From Algibacillus agarilyticus (GTDB lineage: Bacteria; Pseudomonadota; Gammaproteobacteria; Enterobacterales; Alteromonadaceae), in NCBI RefSeq assembly GCF_003286125.1, contig NZ_QMED01000003.1, forward strand, positions 248,001-312,000: DNA of 64,000 nt, in the 5' to 3' direction. The stretch's first letter is position 1. Each line of letters begins with the position of its first letter. The notes under the pieces were generated by a model that did no database searches, was not told the origin of the DNA, and worked only from the letters and a program-made list of their open reading frames with translations. A program made the translations under genes and the position numbers. Below are positions 21,290 to 29,026 of the stretch, piece by piece.

Positions 21290-22453
21290 ATGATGACTAA
21301 AAATATAAAAAACCCCATTCGATTAGGTGTGATCGGTCTCGGCAATATTGCACAACAGCATATAAATAATATAACGAGCCAAGCCGTGAGCGGGTGCGTA
21401 ATAACGGCCATAGCAACCCGTAATAAAACGCCATTAGTTGATGAATTAAAGGCAACACATTTTACTCACTACCAAGAATTAATTGATTCGGGTTTAGTTG
21501 ATGCCGTTTTAATTGCGACCCCAACATTAGCGCATTTTGAAATGGCCGCGTATGCGCTCGATAAAAATATTCATGTCATGTTAGAAAAGCCCATTGGGCT
21601 TTCGGCTTTAGAAGGTGAAAAGCTGATCGCGCTCGCCAATAAAGAAACAAAATTTGCTTTAATGCTTAATCAACGTACCGACCCGACGTTTAGCAAAATG
21701 AAGCAAATCGTTGATTCAGGTTTACTGGGGCCAATCCAACGTACACATTGGACAATGACAAACTGGTTTAGACCTAATATTTATTTTCAGGTAAGTGACT
21801 GGCGTGCAACTTGGAAAGGCGAAGGCGGTGGCTTATTAGTTAATCAATGTATTCACAACCTAGATATATTTCAATGGATATGTGGTGTTCCAACCGAGAT
21901 CACCGCGTTTTGCGAATTTGGTAAATATCATGATATTGAAGTTGAAGATGAAGTTACCGCGTATTTGCGTTATGGCGATAAAACAACCGGGATATTTATT
22001 GGTTCAACCGGTGAAGTGCCAGGGGTTAACCGCTTTGATGTAGTCGGTGATAAAGGCAGCTTGCATTTTGATAGCGGCGTTTTAACCTTAAAAACCAATA
22101 GTCAAAGTACCGCAGAATTCAGTAATACAACCACAGAGATGTTTGGTTCACCAGAGGTGACCACAGAAGCCATTAAGATCACCGAAACCGTCAATCAACA
22201 TGCGGTGATCATGAACAATTTTGTGCAAGCCATTTTAAATGACGAACCTTTGATCGCCCCCGCAGCGGCTGGCTTAGCTTCACTTGATATGGCCAATGCC
22301 ATGCTGCTATCAACATGGCAACAACAAACGATTAAGTTACCACTCAATCGAGAGCGATATCAAAGTGTACTTGACCAAAAAATAGAAAACTCAACACTTC
22401 GTGTTAAATCAAACACGCAAGCAACGGTCGATATGAGCAAGTCTTATCGTTAA
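21290..22453 (+). CDS. Gfo/Idh/MocA family oxidoreductase
   Basis: A 387-residue NAD(P)-dependent oxidoreductase. The N-terminal Rossmann fold has GVIGLGNIAQQHI (about residues 13-25); the catalytic EKP motif occurs as MLEKPIGLSA near residue 100, and the C-terminal alpha/beta domain contains GGGLLVNQCIHNLDIF, a typical substrate-site signature (GGG...D..HxxD). Members oxidise or reduce sugars, inositols or their keto derivatives. Its position between the cytochrome-c lipoprotein and an Nramp-like permease suggests catabolism of a specific carbohydrate. The exact substrate is not deducible. Confidence 0.88.
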   Translation: MMTKNIKNPIRLGVIGLGNIAQQHINNITSQAVSGCVITAIATRNKTPLVDELKATHFTHYQELIDSGLVDAVLIATPTLAHFEMAAYALDKNIHVMLEKPIGLSALEGEKLIALANKETKFALMLNQRTDPTFSKMKQIVDSGLLGPIQRTHWTMTNWFRPNIYFQVSDWRATWKGEGGGLLVNQCIHNLDIFQWICGVPTEITAFCEFGKYHDIEVEDEVTAYLRYGDKTTGIFIGSTGEVPGVNRFDVVGDKGSLHFDSGVLTLKTNSQSTAEFSNTTTEMFGSPEVTTEAIKITETVNQHAVIMNNFVQAILNDEPLIAPAAAGLASLDMANAMLLSTWQQQTIKLPLNRERYQSVLDQKIENSTLRVKSNTQATVDMSKSYR

Positions 22454-22519
22454 CCACTAAATGAATGACCCCTATTCAAAAGTGCATAATATAAAATGCG
22501 TTAAATAAAAGAGATAATA

Positions 22520-23941
22520 ATGACAACAACTCAACTCGATGAACAAACATCATCAACTGAGCCTAGCGCTCATTCAGACGAAGCACTCATGTTGCAAGCT
22601 TTGTCTAAAAAGCCATGGTATGCGCGCATACCCAAATATGTAAAATTAAGTGGCCCAGGCTGGTTGCAAGGTGCCATGACGCTAGGCGGTGGTAGCGCCG
22701 TAACATCACTCACCATCGGTGCACTTTTTGGTTACGAATTATTGTGGGTTCAACCTGTAGCGATGATCATAGGTTGTATCATGTTGTTTGCGTTATCGCA
22801 CCAAACACTACAAACACAAAAATCGCCTTTTGAATCAATGAAAAAGCATGTTAATGCACCCATTGCATGGGGTTGGGCAATAGCCGCATTTGCGTCAAGC
22901 ATCATCTGGGGTTTTGCGCATTATCCGCTCAGCGCCGGCATGCTTGAAGAAATTATCGTTGTGAGTACGGGCTTTGGTATTGAAGATGAAAATAGCCTAA
23001 CACGTGACCTTTATTTATTATTTTTGGCTTTAATTATTTGGGCTGGTTGTGCGTTTACCGCATGGAAATACGGCGATCACGGAAAAGGCCAAAGCAACGC
23101 CGTTGTCATATTTGAAACCGGCATCAAAATTTTAAGCAGCTTAATTGTTATTGCCTTTGCTTGGGTTGTCATTAGTGCATCACTTAATGGCAAAATTGAT
23201 TGGTCAGCCGTCATGGCCGGATACATTCCGTCTTCTTTTCCAAGTGACAAACAAGGTGTCACCGTTGTTATGGCGGCTTTGGGTAGTGCGGTAGGCATCA
23301 ATATGACCTTTATTTATGGATATACTTTATTACATAAAAAGTGGACCCCCTCGCATGCTGAATTATCACGTTATGACATAGGCCTAGGTTTAGTTATTCC
23401 TTACGTATTAGTCACCAGTTTAATCTCAATTGCTGCAGCAGGCGCCTTTTTTGGTTCAGATATGGATATTCAAGGTAAGCTAAGCCCAACCCAAGCCGGT
23501 ACATTGTTTATGTCGGCCGGGTTAGACGAATTTACTAGCCGTATGATTTTTGCGTTTGGCATTTTAGGCATGGCCGTTGGTTCGTTAGTTATGCATATGT
23601 TGTGTTGTGGCTCGGCTGCCGCCGCTATGTTTAACTGGCCTGAAAATAGCCTTAAATATAAGATTGCCTTACTGGCCCCTACCCCTGCCGTTTTAGGTGT
23701 ATTTGTGTGGTCAAGCATGGGAGCTTATGTTGTATTACCCACTTCTGCTATTTGTGGTTTTTTACTGCCGATTGCTTATATTGGCTGGGCTATTTTGAAT
23801 AACAAAAAGAGTTATTTAGGTAATGCCATGCCAACGGGTAATAAACGCTTATTTATCAATATTGCCATGCTACTTTGTATTGTAACCGTATTAAGCAGCG
23901 TGACTTATTCTACTCTTGTCAAAATAGGTTATATCTCATGA
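22520..23941 (+). CDS. Nramp-related permease lacking canonical metal motifs
   Basis: A 473-residue integral membrane protein with about eleven hydrophobic segments starting near residue 45. The segment SGPGWLQGAMTLGGGSAVTS resembles the first helix of Nramp transporters, but the metal-binding DPGN is replaced by GPGW and the helix-6 MPH motif is not seen (AALGSAVGINMTF instead). It is therefore related to Nramp/LeuT-fold carriers but probably does not carry divalent metal in the standard way. It lies between two Gfo/Idh genes, so uptake of an organic solute for that pathway is a reasonable inference. Its stop overlaps the next start (ATGA). Confidence 0.75.
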   Translation: MTTTQLDEQTSSTEPSAHSDEALMLQALSKKPWYARIPKYVKLSGPGWLQGAMTLGGGSAVTSLTIGALFGYELLWVQPVAMIIGCIMLFALSHQTLQTQKSPFESMKKHVNAPIAWGWAIAAFASSIIWGFAHYPLSAGMLEEIIVVSTGFGIEDENSLTRDLYLLFLALIIWAGCAFTAWKYGDHGKGQSNAVVIFETGIKILSSLIVIAFAWVVISASLNGKIDWSAVMAGYIPSSFPSDKQGVTVVMAALGSAVGINMTFIYGYTLLHKKWTPSHAELSRYDIGLGLVIPYVLVTSLISIAAAGAFFGSDMDIQGKLSPTQAGTLFMSAGLDEFTSRMIFAFGILGMAVGSLVMHMLCCGSAAAAMFNWPENSLKYKIALLAPTPAVLGVFVWSSMGAYVVLPTSAICGFLLPIAYIGWAILNNKKSYLGNAMPTGNKRLFINIAMLLCIVTVLSSVTYSTLVKIGYIS

Positions 23942-25059
23942 GTGACTCAAACCATACCGCTACAAACAACATAGAAAAAAAATCAGCTAACATGAAAGAT
24001 GGTGCTAATTACGCGCCAGTCGGTAAACCGGTTAATGTTGTGGGTGATACTCCCTTTCATTTCTCAGTGGCGTATTTAGATCATGGCCATATTAACGGCC
24101 AAACCAATGGTTTGTTGCAAGCCGGTGCTAGCCTTAAATATGTTTACGATCCAGATCCTGTGCGTTTAGCCGCATTTTGTGAGCGTTACCCAGAAGCAAC
24201 CATGGCTGAAAGTTTTGAGCAAATCTTAAATGACACCGATACCAAACTCATTGCCAGTGCCGCGATCCCAAATTTACGATCGGGTATTGGTATAAAAGTG
24301 ATGCAAGCGGGCAAAGATTACTTTACCGATAAATCACCTTTCACAACGTTAGCCCAACTAGATGAAGTAAAATCAGTTGTTGAACAAACGGGGCAAAAAT
24401 ACGCCGTTTATTATGCCGAGCGACTACACAATGAAGCCGCTTGGCAAGCAGGTGAACTCATAAAACAAGGTGCTATAGGCCGAGTACTGCAAGTGATTAA
24501 CCTAGCCCCACACCGTTTAGCAAAAGCCACTCGCCCAGATTGGTTTTTTGATAAAACACAGTACGGCGGTATCTTAACCGATATTGGTTCGCATCAAGTT
24601 GAACAATTTTTAACTTATACGGGCGAAACCGAAGCAACAATCAATTTTTCGCGCGCGACCAACTTAAATAATGCCGATAAACCGGGCTTAGAAGACTTTG
24701 GCGAAATATCCATGACCAGCCCCAACGGCGCATCATTTTACACGCGTGTTGATTGGTTTACCCCTGAAGGTCAAGCGACTTGGGGCGATGGTCGAACATT
24801 TATTATTGGCACCGAAGGCAATATTGAAGTGCGTAAATATAATGACGTCGCCCGTCAGGCACCCGCCTCTAAACTCTTTATTACCGACAATAATAAAGAA
24901 CAAGAGATCGACTGCTTTGGTCAATGTAGCTTTCCGTATTTTGGCCAATTGATTTTAGATGTCATTAATCGAACAGAAAATGCAATGACCCAAGCGCATG
25001 TGTTTAAAGCCGCTGAATTAAGCATGCAAGCACAAGCAATAGCCGACACTCAAGCATAG
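23938..25059 (+). CDS. Divergent Gfo/Idh/MocA-type oxidoreductase
   Basis: A 373-residue protein. The ATG at 23938 is chosen because it overlaps the permease stop (ATGA); an upstream in-frame start at 23875 would lie deep inside the permease gene. The N-terminal Rossmann-like strand FSVAYLDHGHINGQTNGLLQ lacks the usual GxGxxA loop, and the EKP catalytic position reads DKSPF. The rest (YAERLHNEAAWQAGELIKQGAIGRV, GGILTDIGSHQVEQF) follows the family. It may act as a paired subunit or a specialised enzyme next to the canonical oxidoreductase at 21290. Function unknown beyond the fold. Confidence 0.8.
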   Translation: MSDSNHTATNNIEKKSANMKDGANYAPVGKPVNVVGDTPFHFSVAYLDHGHINGQTNGLLQAGASLKYVYDPDPVRLAAFCERYPEATMAESFEQILNDTDTKLIASAAIPNLRSGIGIKVMQAGKDYFTDKSPFTTLAQLDEVKSVVEQTGQKYAVYYAERLHNEAAWQAGELIKQGAIGRVLQVINLAPHRLAKATRPDWFFDKTQYGGILTDIGSHQVEQFLTYTGETEATINFSRATNLNNADKPGLEDFGEISMTSPNGASFYTRVDWFTPEGQATWGDGRTFIIGTEGNIEVRKYNDVARQAPASKLFITDNNKEQEIDCFGQCSFPYFGQLILDVINRTENAMTQAHVFKAAELSMQAQAIADTQA

Positions 25060-25304
25060 TCATGTGGGTATAATAGTCACTTGGGGATACATATATAAAA
25101 TACGGATAAAGTTGACCTTTATCCGCTAATAAACCTCAAGAATAAGAAGTTTGATATTTTTTAACTAGACCGGTTTAGCGCCGTAGGCGCGTAAGCCGGG
25201 TGGCACATTTTCCCCATAAACCCAACAAAAGTTTTCGTACCCGAGAAAACCAATTGAAGGTAAAAATAGTTACCAATTTTTATTTTTCAATAATGCGTAT
25301 AAAA
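25060..25304. other. Intergenic region with hairpin and small dispersed repeats
   Basis: CGGATAAAG (25103-25111) pairs with CTTTATCCG (25117-25125), a perfect stem with a 5-base loop but no T tail, possibly ending the preceding operon. TCCCCATAAACCCAACAAAA (from 25211) recurs with small changes at 26681, each time upstream of a copy of the ~30-bp repeat. No gene is seen. Confidence 0.5.
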
Positions 25305-25500
25305 GATATCGTTCAGGACAGGCATCATCAAACCTGAGCAAAGCCTACTTTCAGAACACCATCTGATTCTAGTGTACCGCCTGATGAATGGGAAAATTCA
25401 GCTTTAGGACCTTCCGCTGATCCATCGGCATCCCCACCAGTGGCTGTCAATACTTAAAGGACATGCATATTTATTATCAATGCATGTCCCCGATAGTGTT
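25305..25500 (-). repeat. Long direct repeat, copy A (RHS tail)
   Basis: A 196-bp segment nearly identical to 26349-26556. Copy B has a 12-bp internal duplication (around 26390-26401) and a few substitutions. Read on the minus strand, copy B continues an RHS core frame and ends it with a stop, so the repeat is an RHS C-terminal junction segment. Both copies carry a perfect 10-bp hairpin (GGACATGCAT/ATGCATGTCC; 25459-25489 here). In copy A the RHS core is gone and a Fic-type gene is joined to the repeat edge at 25500. Confidence 0.85.
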
Positions 25501-25728
25501 ACAAAAGTCCCAAAAAGAGGTATACCAGGCGGTACTATCACCTTGTTGTTCATCTGGACTTGAAGGAATATACCAACCTCGCATAACTTCTTTAATGAAG
25601 CCATGCTTGGTCAAGCGCTCTCTATCGGTGCGTTCAAGCATTTTCGATTGGACAGCAATAATGCCGCTATCTTGCAATCGCTTTAATTGCTCTAACGAAT
25701 ATGCGAGCTTTTTTGACACTTGATTCAT
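25477..25728 (-). pseudogene. Truncated Fic-type gene, N-terminal AbiEi-like part only
   Basis: The frame starts MNQVSKKLAYSLEQLKRLQD and continues with ERTDRERLTKHGFIKEVMRGWYIPS, the winged-helix AbiEi-type antitoxin-like N terminus found in a family of Fic proteins. After about 76 residues (FWDFC, near 25501) it runs into repeat copy A and stops eight codons later, so the Fic AMP-transferase domain is missing. The start at 25728 is preferred over a GTG at 25758 because it matches the usual family N terminus. Four operator-like repeats lie directly upstream. It may still make a short DNA-binding protein. Family assignment is from remembered pattern, not a search. Confidence 0.72.
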
Positions 25729-25739
25729 GTTAACACCAT

Positions 25740-25817
25740 TAGCTTTTACTGAAATCACCCGCTAGCTTTTAGTGTAAATTATAATTAGCTTTTAATGCAA
25801 TCTCTGGTTAGCTTTTA
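25740..25817. promoter_or_regulatory. Four operator-like direct repeats at 23-bp spacing upstream of the Fic-type fragment
   Basis: TAGCTTTTA occurs at 25740, 25763, 25786 and 25809, exactly 23 bp apart, with extended consensus TAGCTTTTANTGNAA in most copies. The array starts 11 bp upstream of the ATG at 25728 (minus strand) and covers the likely promoter. The regular phasing and the winged-helix N terminus of the gene suggest an autoregulatory operator. Confidence 0.75.
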
Positions 25818-25832
25818 ACGTGGATATTATAA

Positions 25833-25862
25833 GATATCGTTCAGGACAGGCATCATTAAACC
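25833..25862. repeat. ~30-bp dispersed repeat, copy C
   Basis: GATATCGTTCAGGACAGGCA then TCATTAAACC. The same sequence begins the long repeats at 25305 and 26349. It ends one base before the stop codon of the transglutaminase-like gene, so that gene is bracketed exactly by copies C and B. Confidence 0.85.
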
Positions 25863-25863
25863 T

Positions 25864-26310
25864 TTATTCCGCATTAATTTTTTCTATAACTTTTTGGTAG
25901 ACTGCTAATATTTGAGACAATTGAGGATCTTTGGGGTCAAATAAACGTTTCTCAACCTTGTGAAATAAGGTATGAAAATGGCTATCATTTCCAATCACCA
26001 CTGCACCTACTTCATATCCATCCTCATTAAATTGGTCAGCGGTTATGTCGACAATAGAACCATTAACTTCTAACCAAGCATGAGAGCTATTATTACTACC
26101 AAGTCCCGTTGCAGAAACATAAAAGCATTCCATTTTATGTTTAATAGTAAGTAATAGGCCGAGTACACCAGCAGTATCTCCACAACACCCTCTAGGAAAT
26201 CCACTACAATTGTAAAAAGAGGTCTTTGACGGAAAATCACTTTTCGAAAATGACTCCAATGTTCTTCTGAAAGCTTTAATATCTTCGATTACGTTTTTAT
26301 CTAGTACCAT
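25864..26310 (-). CDS. Transglutaminase/papain-fold-like small protein in a repeat-bracketed cassette
   Basis: The 148-residue product from ATG 26310 has a Cys-His-Asp arrangement like transglutaminase-type cysteine enzymes: GCCGD (Cys42/Cys43), SSHAWLEV (His77) and VDITADQF (Asp88). The open frame extends upstream to 26385, but those first 25 codons are read from the ~30-bp repeat and its junction, so the internal ATG with GAGAG upstream is preferred. There is no signal peptide. It lies inside an RHS remnant, where toxin or immunity cassettes are common; a toxin, an immunity protein or a stand-alone enzyme are all possible. No known family name was recognised with certainty. Confidence 0.6.
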   Translation of the reverse strand: MVLDKNVIEDIKAFRRTLESFSKSDFPSKTSFYNCSGFPRGCCGDTAGVLGLLLTIKHKMECFYVSATGLGSNNSSHAWLEVNGSIVDITADQFNEDGYEVGAVVIGNDSHFHTLFHKVEKRLFDPKDPQLSQILAVYQKVIEKINAE

Positions 26311-26348
26311 AAAACTCTCAAATTTTGGTGCGTTATGAAGTGCATCGA

Positions 26349-26556
26349 GATATCGTTCAGGACAGGCATCGTTAAACCTGAGCAAAGCCTACTTTAGCGC
26401 CTACTTTCAGAACACCATCTGATTCTAGTGTACCGCCTGATGAATGGGAAAATTCAGCTTTAGGACCTTCCGCTGATCCATCAGCATCCCCACCAGAGGC
26501 TGTCAATACTTAAAGGACATGCATATTTATTATCAATGCATGTCCCCGATAGTGTT
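26349..26556 (-). repeat. Long direct repeat, copy B (RHS tail, fused to RHS core remnant)
   Basis: 208 bp matching copy A at 25305-25500, with the 12-bp duplication of the CGCCTACTTT phrase. On the minus strand it directly continues the RHS core at 26558-26636 and soon gives a stop (WWGC then TGA), so this copy is probably the parental arrangement. The conserved hairpin lies at 26515-26545. Confidence 0.85.
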
Positions 26557-26557
26557 A

Positions 26558-26636
26558 TTCCTATGACAGGATCATAAACCCGACCATTCATATGTACTAA
26601 ACTAAGCTCATCCAACATTTCATGTCCAGTGAACCC
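26558..26636 (-). pseudogene. RHS core C-terminal remnant
   Basis: Minus-strand translation gives [20 protein letters not shown] followed by YDPVIG, the hallmark end of the RHS repeat-associated core that precedes variable toxin tips. No upstream RHS core, start codon or signal is present, so this is a decayed remnant of a much larger polymorphic toxin gene. It explains the surrounding cassette-like mosaic. Confidence 0.85.
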
Positions 26637-26715
26637 ATAAACGCTAATTATGTTTGATAGACTATCCTAGATGATTTACTTCCCCATAAACTCAACAAAG
26701 TTTTCAACAATAAAC

Positions 26716-26739
26716 AAGACAGTACAGGCATCAATAACC
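26716..26739. repeat. ~30-bp dispersed repeat, degenerate copy D
   Basis: AAGACAGTACAGGCATCAAT then AACC resembles GTTCAGGACAGGCATCATTAAACC of the other copies, in the same orientation. It follows the second copy of the TCCCCATAAAC phrase (26681). Confidence 0.5.
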
Positions 26740-26871
26740 TTTGATTTGTTTTTTGATTTTATTTAAAGCCTTCAGCAAGAAGTATCAATGATGCCCGTCC
26801 CACACCTATTACTGCCAGCATGCGACCCAAAAAATGGCTCCCGTCTTTTGGGACTCGCGTGACTGATTTCG

Positions 26872-27078
26872 CTATAGGTTAAGTTTAGATACTTCGGCAA
26901 TTGCTTCATCCAAAGCATCAACTGCCTTATTCTTTTCTTTAGTCGAGATCCAAGAATAAATTTTGTTACCCATTATCCCAGCTTTAGCTTCCATTGAAGT
27001 TTTTTCAACATCCAAGCCAGATTTTTTTGCCTCCGCTATAAAAGCTACTAACGCTTGTTCAAATGCATCTTCATTCAT
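26872..27078 (-). CDS. Small acidic protein of unknown function (68 residues)
   Basis: The product begins MNEDAFEQALVAFIAEAKKS and is mostly charged, probably helical, ending EVSKLNL, with no signal or membrane segment. A good ribosome site (GAGGGGAAG) precedes the ATG at 27078. It lies alone in the accessory region between repeats, downstream of a larger secreted protein gene. A 12-bp perfect hairpin sits 58 bp upstream. I do not recognise a family; small size and setting would fit an immunity or regulatory protein, but nothing in the sequence proves it. Confidence 0.6.
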   Translation of the reverse strand: MNEDAFEQALVAFIAEAKKSGLDVEKTSMEAKAGIMGNKIYSWISTKEKNKAVDALDEAIAEVSKLNL

Positions 27079-27454
27079 TTTCTTCCCCTCATTTTTATTT
27101 TTTGAATTGCTATAGTGGTACTACTAACATTTAGTATTCATTCACACGCAGTTTGTGTGAATGAATCATTTGTTGAACGGGCGGATGAACAACGAGGTTG
27201 GTTTGATTTATGCTGTAGGAATTTTTTTTAAGCTTGATTGATGTAATCAACTTGGCATCCCTGTTATTTGCATTTACTATCCATTTACGATGACTTGCTC
27301 GCTTTATACAACTTAATTTAAGCTAACTACGCGTTTGATTCAACTCTATTTTTTATTTCACACAGCCGAGCTTCGCTTGGCTTTTCAAGCGAAATCGTGT
27401 GGGACACGGCATCTTTACCCCGATAAGCAATATCCGCAACATCATTCATTCGCT
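27079..27454. other. Noncoding stretch with two hairpin structures
   Basis: ATTCATTCACAC (27136-27147) pairs perfectly with GTGTGAATGAAT (27155-27166). Further on, TTCGCTTG (27372-27379) can pair with CAAGCGAA (27386-27393), or AGCCGAGC (27364-27371) with GCTTGGCT (27375-27382); the two pairings exclude each other. The segment from about 27355 to 27475 looks like a dispersed intergenic repeat that also supplies the last codons of the gene ending at 27455. No gene is seen. Confidence 0.5.
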
Positions 27455-28738
27455 TTAACGGTAACCCAGAGGAAGTTCTACTGGGGTTATATCGTAAGAT
27501 ATTTTAAGATCTTCCAAAGACGATAAATCTTCTTTAAACAATTTAAGTTTCAATGTTTCCGTACTTTTATAATTTATAATTAAACGTGTCTTGTACTCTG
27601 TTGACATTCCTCCCGAACGCATACTTTCATAAAAACCCATATGAAAAAGTTGAAATAACTCCTTTGCTGAAGGTGTTAGTTTTACTGGAAGGATCAAAAT
27701 TTCGCTCAAATTTGGATATTTAAATTTAATCGAAGCCTGTGAATATAAATGCGGCCAAAAAGACTTAAAGTAACTTTGTTTCATGATATCTTCATGTAAA
27801 TTATCAAAGACAATTGAACGCCCACTGCCCGATGGGCGACGTCCAAATATATAGCCCAAATGCGAAAGGTGAGCATATTGACTTATATATGCCTTATTCG
27901 TTTCTTTACTATCAAAGTATCTACCAAATAACTCGGTTAATTGACCCCTATCTATCTCATAGTCAATTTTGATAGCTACAGTTACTTTATCTTTGAGTGT
28001 TTCTATAATTTGGGGTTGGTTTACTTTCAAGGTTGTATGATTTTTGAATATGTTCAACATACCTTTATTTAATCTTTTTATCTCAGCTTCAAATCCTTGC
28101 TCGATATCATTTATTTGCTCTTCTAACTTCCGTGAATCTATAATTTGAACGAACGCTTTAGAGTTATGTTCTATTTTATTGATTAAGTCTTTGCGAGTAT
28201 CTTTTTGCTGATTTAGCGTTCCTGACTGTGCAAGTGTATTTAGCTCTTTTAATTGTAGTTTTAGCTTTTCATTTTCATTTGAAATTTCTGATAATTTATT
28301 AAGGCCTTCAAGATTATCTAAGTGATTAGATATGTGGGATTTATCAAATGTGGCGTGAGCTGATATTTCAATTGTCATCTTGCCATTTATATATTTTGGA
28401 CTTTCGGATAACTTGTTGAATTGCATATAAGAATATGAATACGTTGATAATTTATCCTTAGTTATTTTTTGATTATCTATCACCAATTCATGCTGTACAT
28501 GTACACCAAATATCTCACTGGCCTCTATTTTTAGCTGGTCTGAAAGGTACTTTTTTGCATTATATAGTGAATCTATATCACCTAATGTATAAGTCCCTTT
28601 AACAAAAATGACTGTGCGATCTTTGGTGTTTTCTATTATTTTATTATCTGATGAGGCATTGCTGTAAAAAGCAGCAATTAAAGTAATCAAAAAGACAAAA
28701 CATTTAGTTATTGGTAGTCTTGAATAAGAAATAATCAT
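27455..28738 (-). CDS. Secreted protein of unknown function with FlgT-N/LPP20-like domain and coiled coil
   Basis: A 427-residue protein with an N-terminal signal peptide (about 1-29, ending near FYSNASS). Residues about 45-115 (GTYTLGDIDSLYNAKKYLSD, then IFGVHVQHELVI and ITKDKLSTYSYSYMQ) resemble the domain at the N terminus of flagellar T-ring protein FlgT and LPP20-type lipoproteins. Residues about 135-240 are Leu/Glu/Lys-rich and likely coiled coil; the last 190 residues are unrecognised. The promoter side carries AAGGTAAC before the ATG. Its final residues come from a repeat-like sequence, so the C terminus may be altered. It is unlinked to flagellar genes here; function unknown. Confidence 0.7.
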   Translation of the reverse strand: MIISYSRLPITKCFVFLITLIAAFYSNASSDNKIIENTKDRTVIFVKGTYTLGDIDSLYNAKKYLSDQLKIEASEIFGVHVQHELVIDNQKITKDKLSTYSYSYMQFNKLSESPKYINGKMTIEISAHATFDKSHISNHLDNLEGLNKLSEISNENEKLKLQLKELNTLAQSGTLNQQKDTRKDLINKIEHNSKAFVQIIDSRKLEEQINDIEQGFEAEIKRLNKGMLNIFKNHTTLKVNQPQIIETLKDKVTVAIKIDYEIDRGQLTELFGRYFDSKETNKAYISQYAHLSHLGYIFGRRPSGSGRSIVFDNLHEDIMKQSYFKSFWPHLYSQASIKFKYPNLSEILILPVKLTPSAKELFQLFHMGFYESMRSGGMSTEYKTRLIINYKSTETLKLKLFKEDLSSLEDLKISYDITPVELPLGYR

Positions 28739-29026
28739 AATATTATAGTTACCTTCACTGGTTTATGATCGCTCACACTTCGATTGCTGTTTAAATATGG
28801 CAATGTTACATGCCTATTAATCGATGCTTGGGCTATATGTTGTCTATCTACAACGTCTCCACCTCTTTGTGATTTTTATACTCTATTGAAATCTGTATAA
28901 AGTCAATACGGAAAAGTAGGCCAATATCGTATAGGACATATATGGTCACTCCGATTAAATCAAGTCACATTTCTTATTTTTTTGCCCAAACCTCGGGGTA
29001 AATCATTAAATCGGATCGTTTAGATG

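Noticed and set aside
23875-23937. Extended start of the second Gfo/Idh gene
   Set aside because: Lies in the coding end of the permease; the ATGA overlap at 23938 is the usual coupling arrangement.
24733-24952. Open frames on both strands inside the second Gfo/Idh gene
   Set aside because: Shadows of a conserved coding region.
25463-25723. Plus-strand frame opposite the Fic-type fragment
   Set aside because: Antisense to a frame with a recognisable domain; no ribosome site or family feature.
25833-26378. Integron gene cassette with attC sites
   Set aside because: The repeats lack the attC core-site pattern and inverted arms, all copies are direct, and no integrase gene is present.
26311-26385. 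Longer N terminus of the transglutaminase-like gene
   Set aside because: Those 25 codons are read from the repeat junction (ACPERYLD), not from conserved coding sequence; the ATG at 26310 is preferred.
27335-27526. Plus-strand 63-codon frame
   Set aside because: It crosses a repeat-like segment and the antisense end of the 427-residue gene, with no ribosome site or conserved feature.
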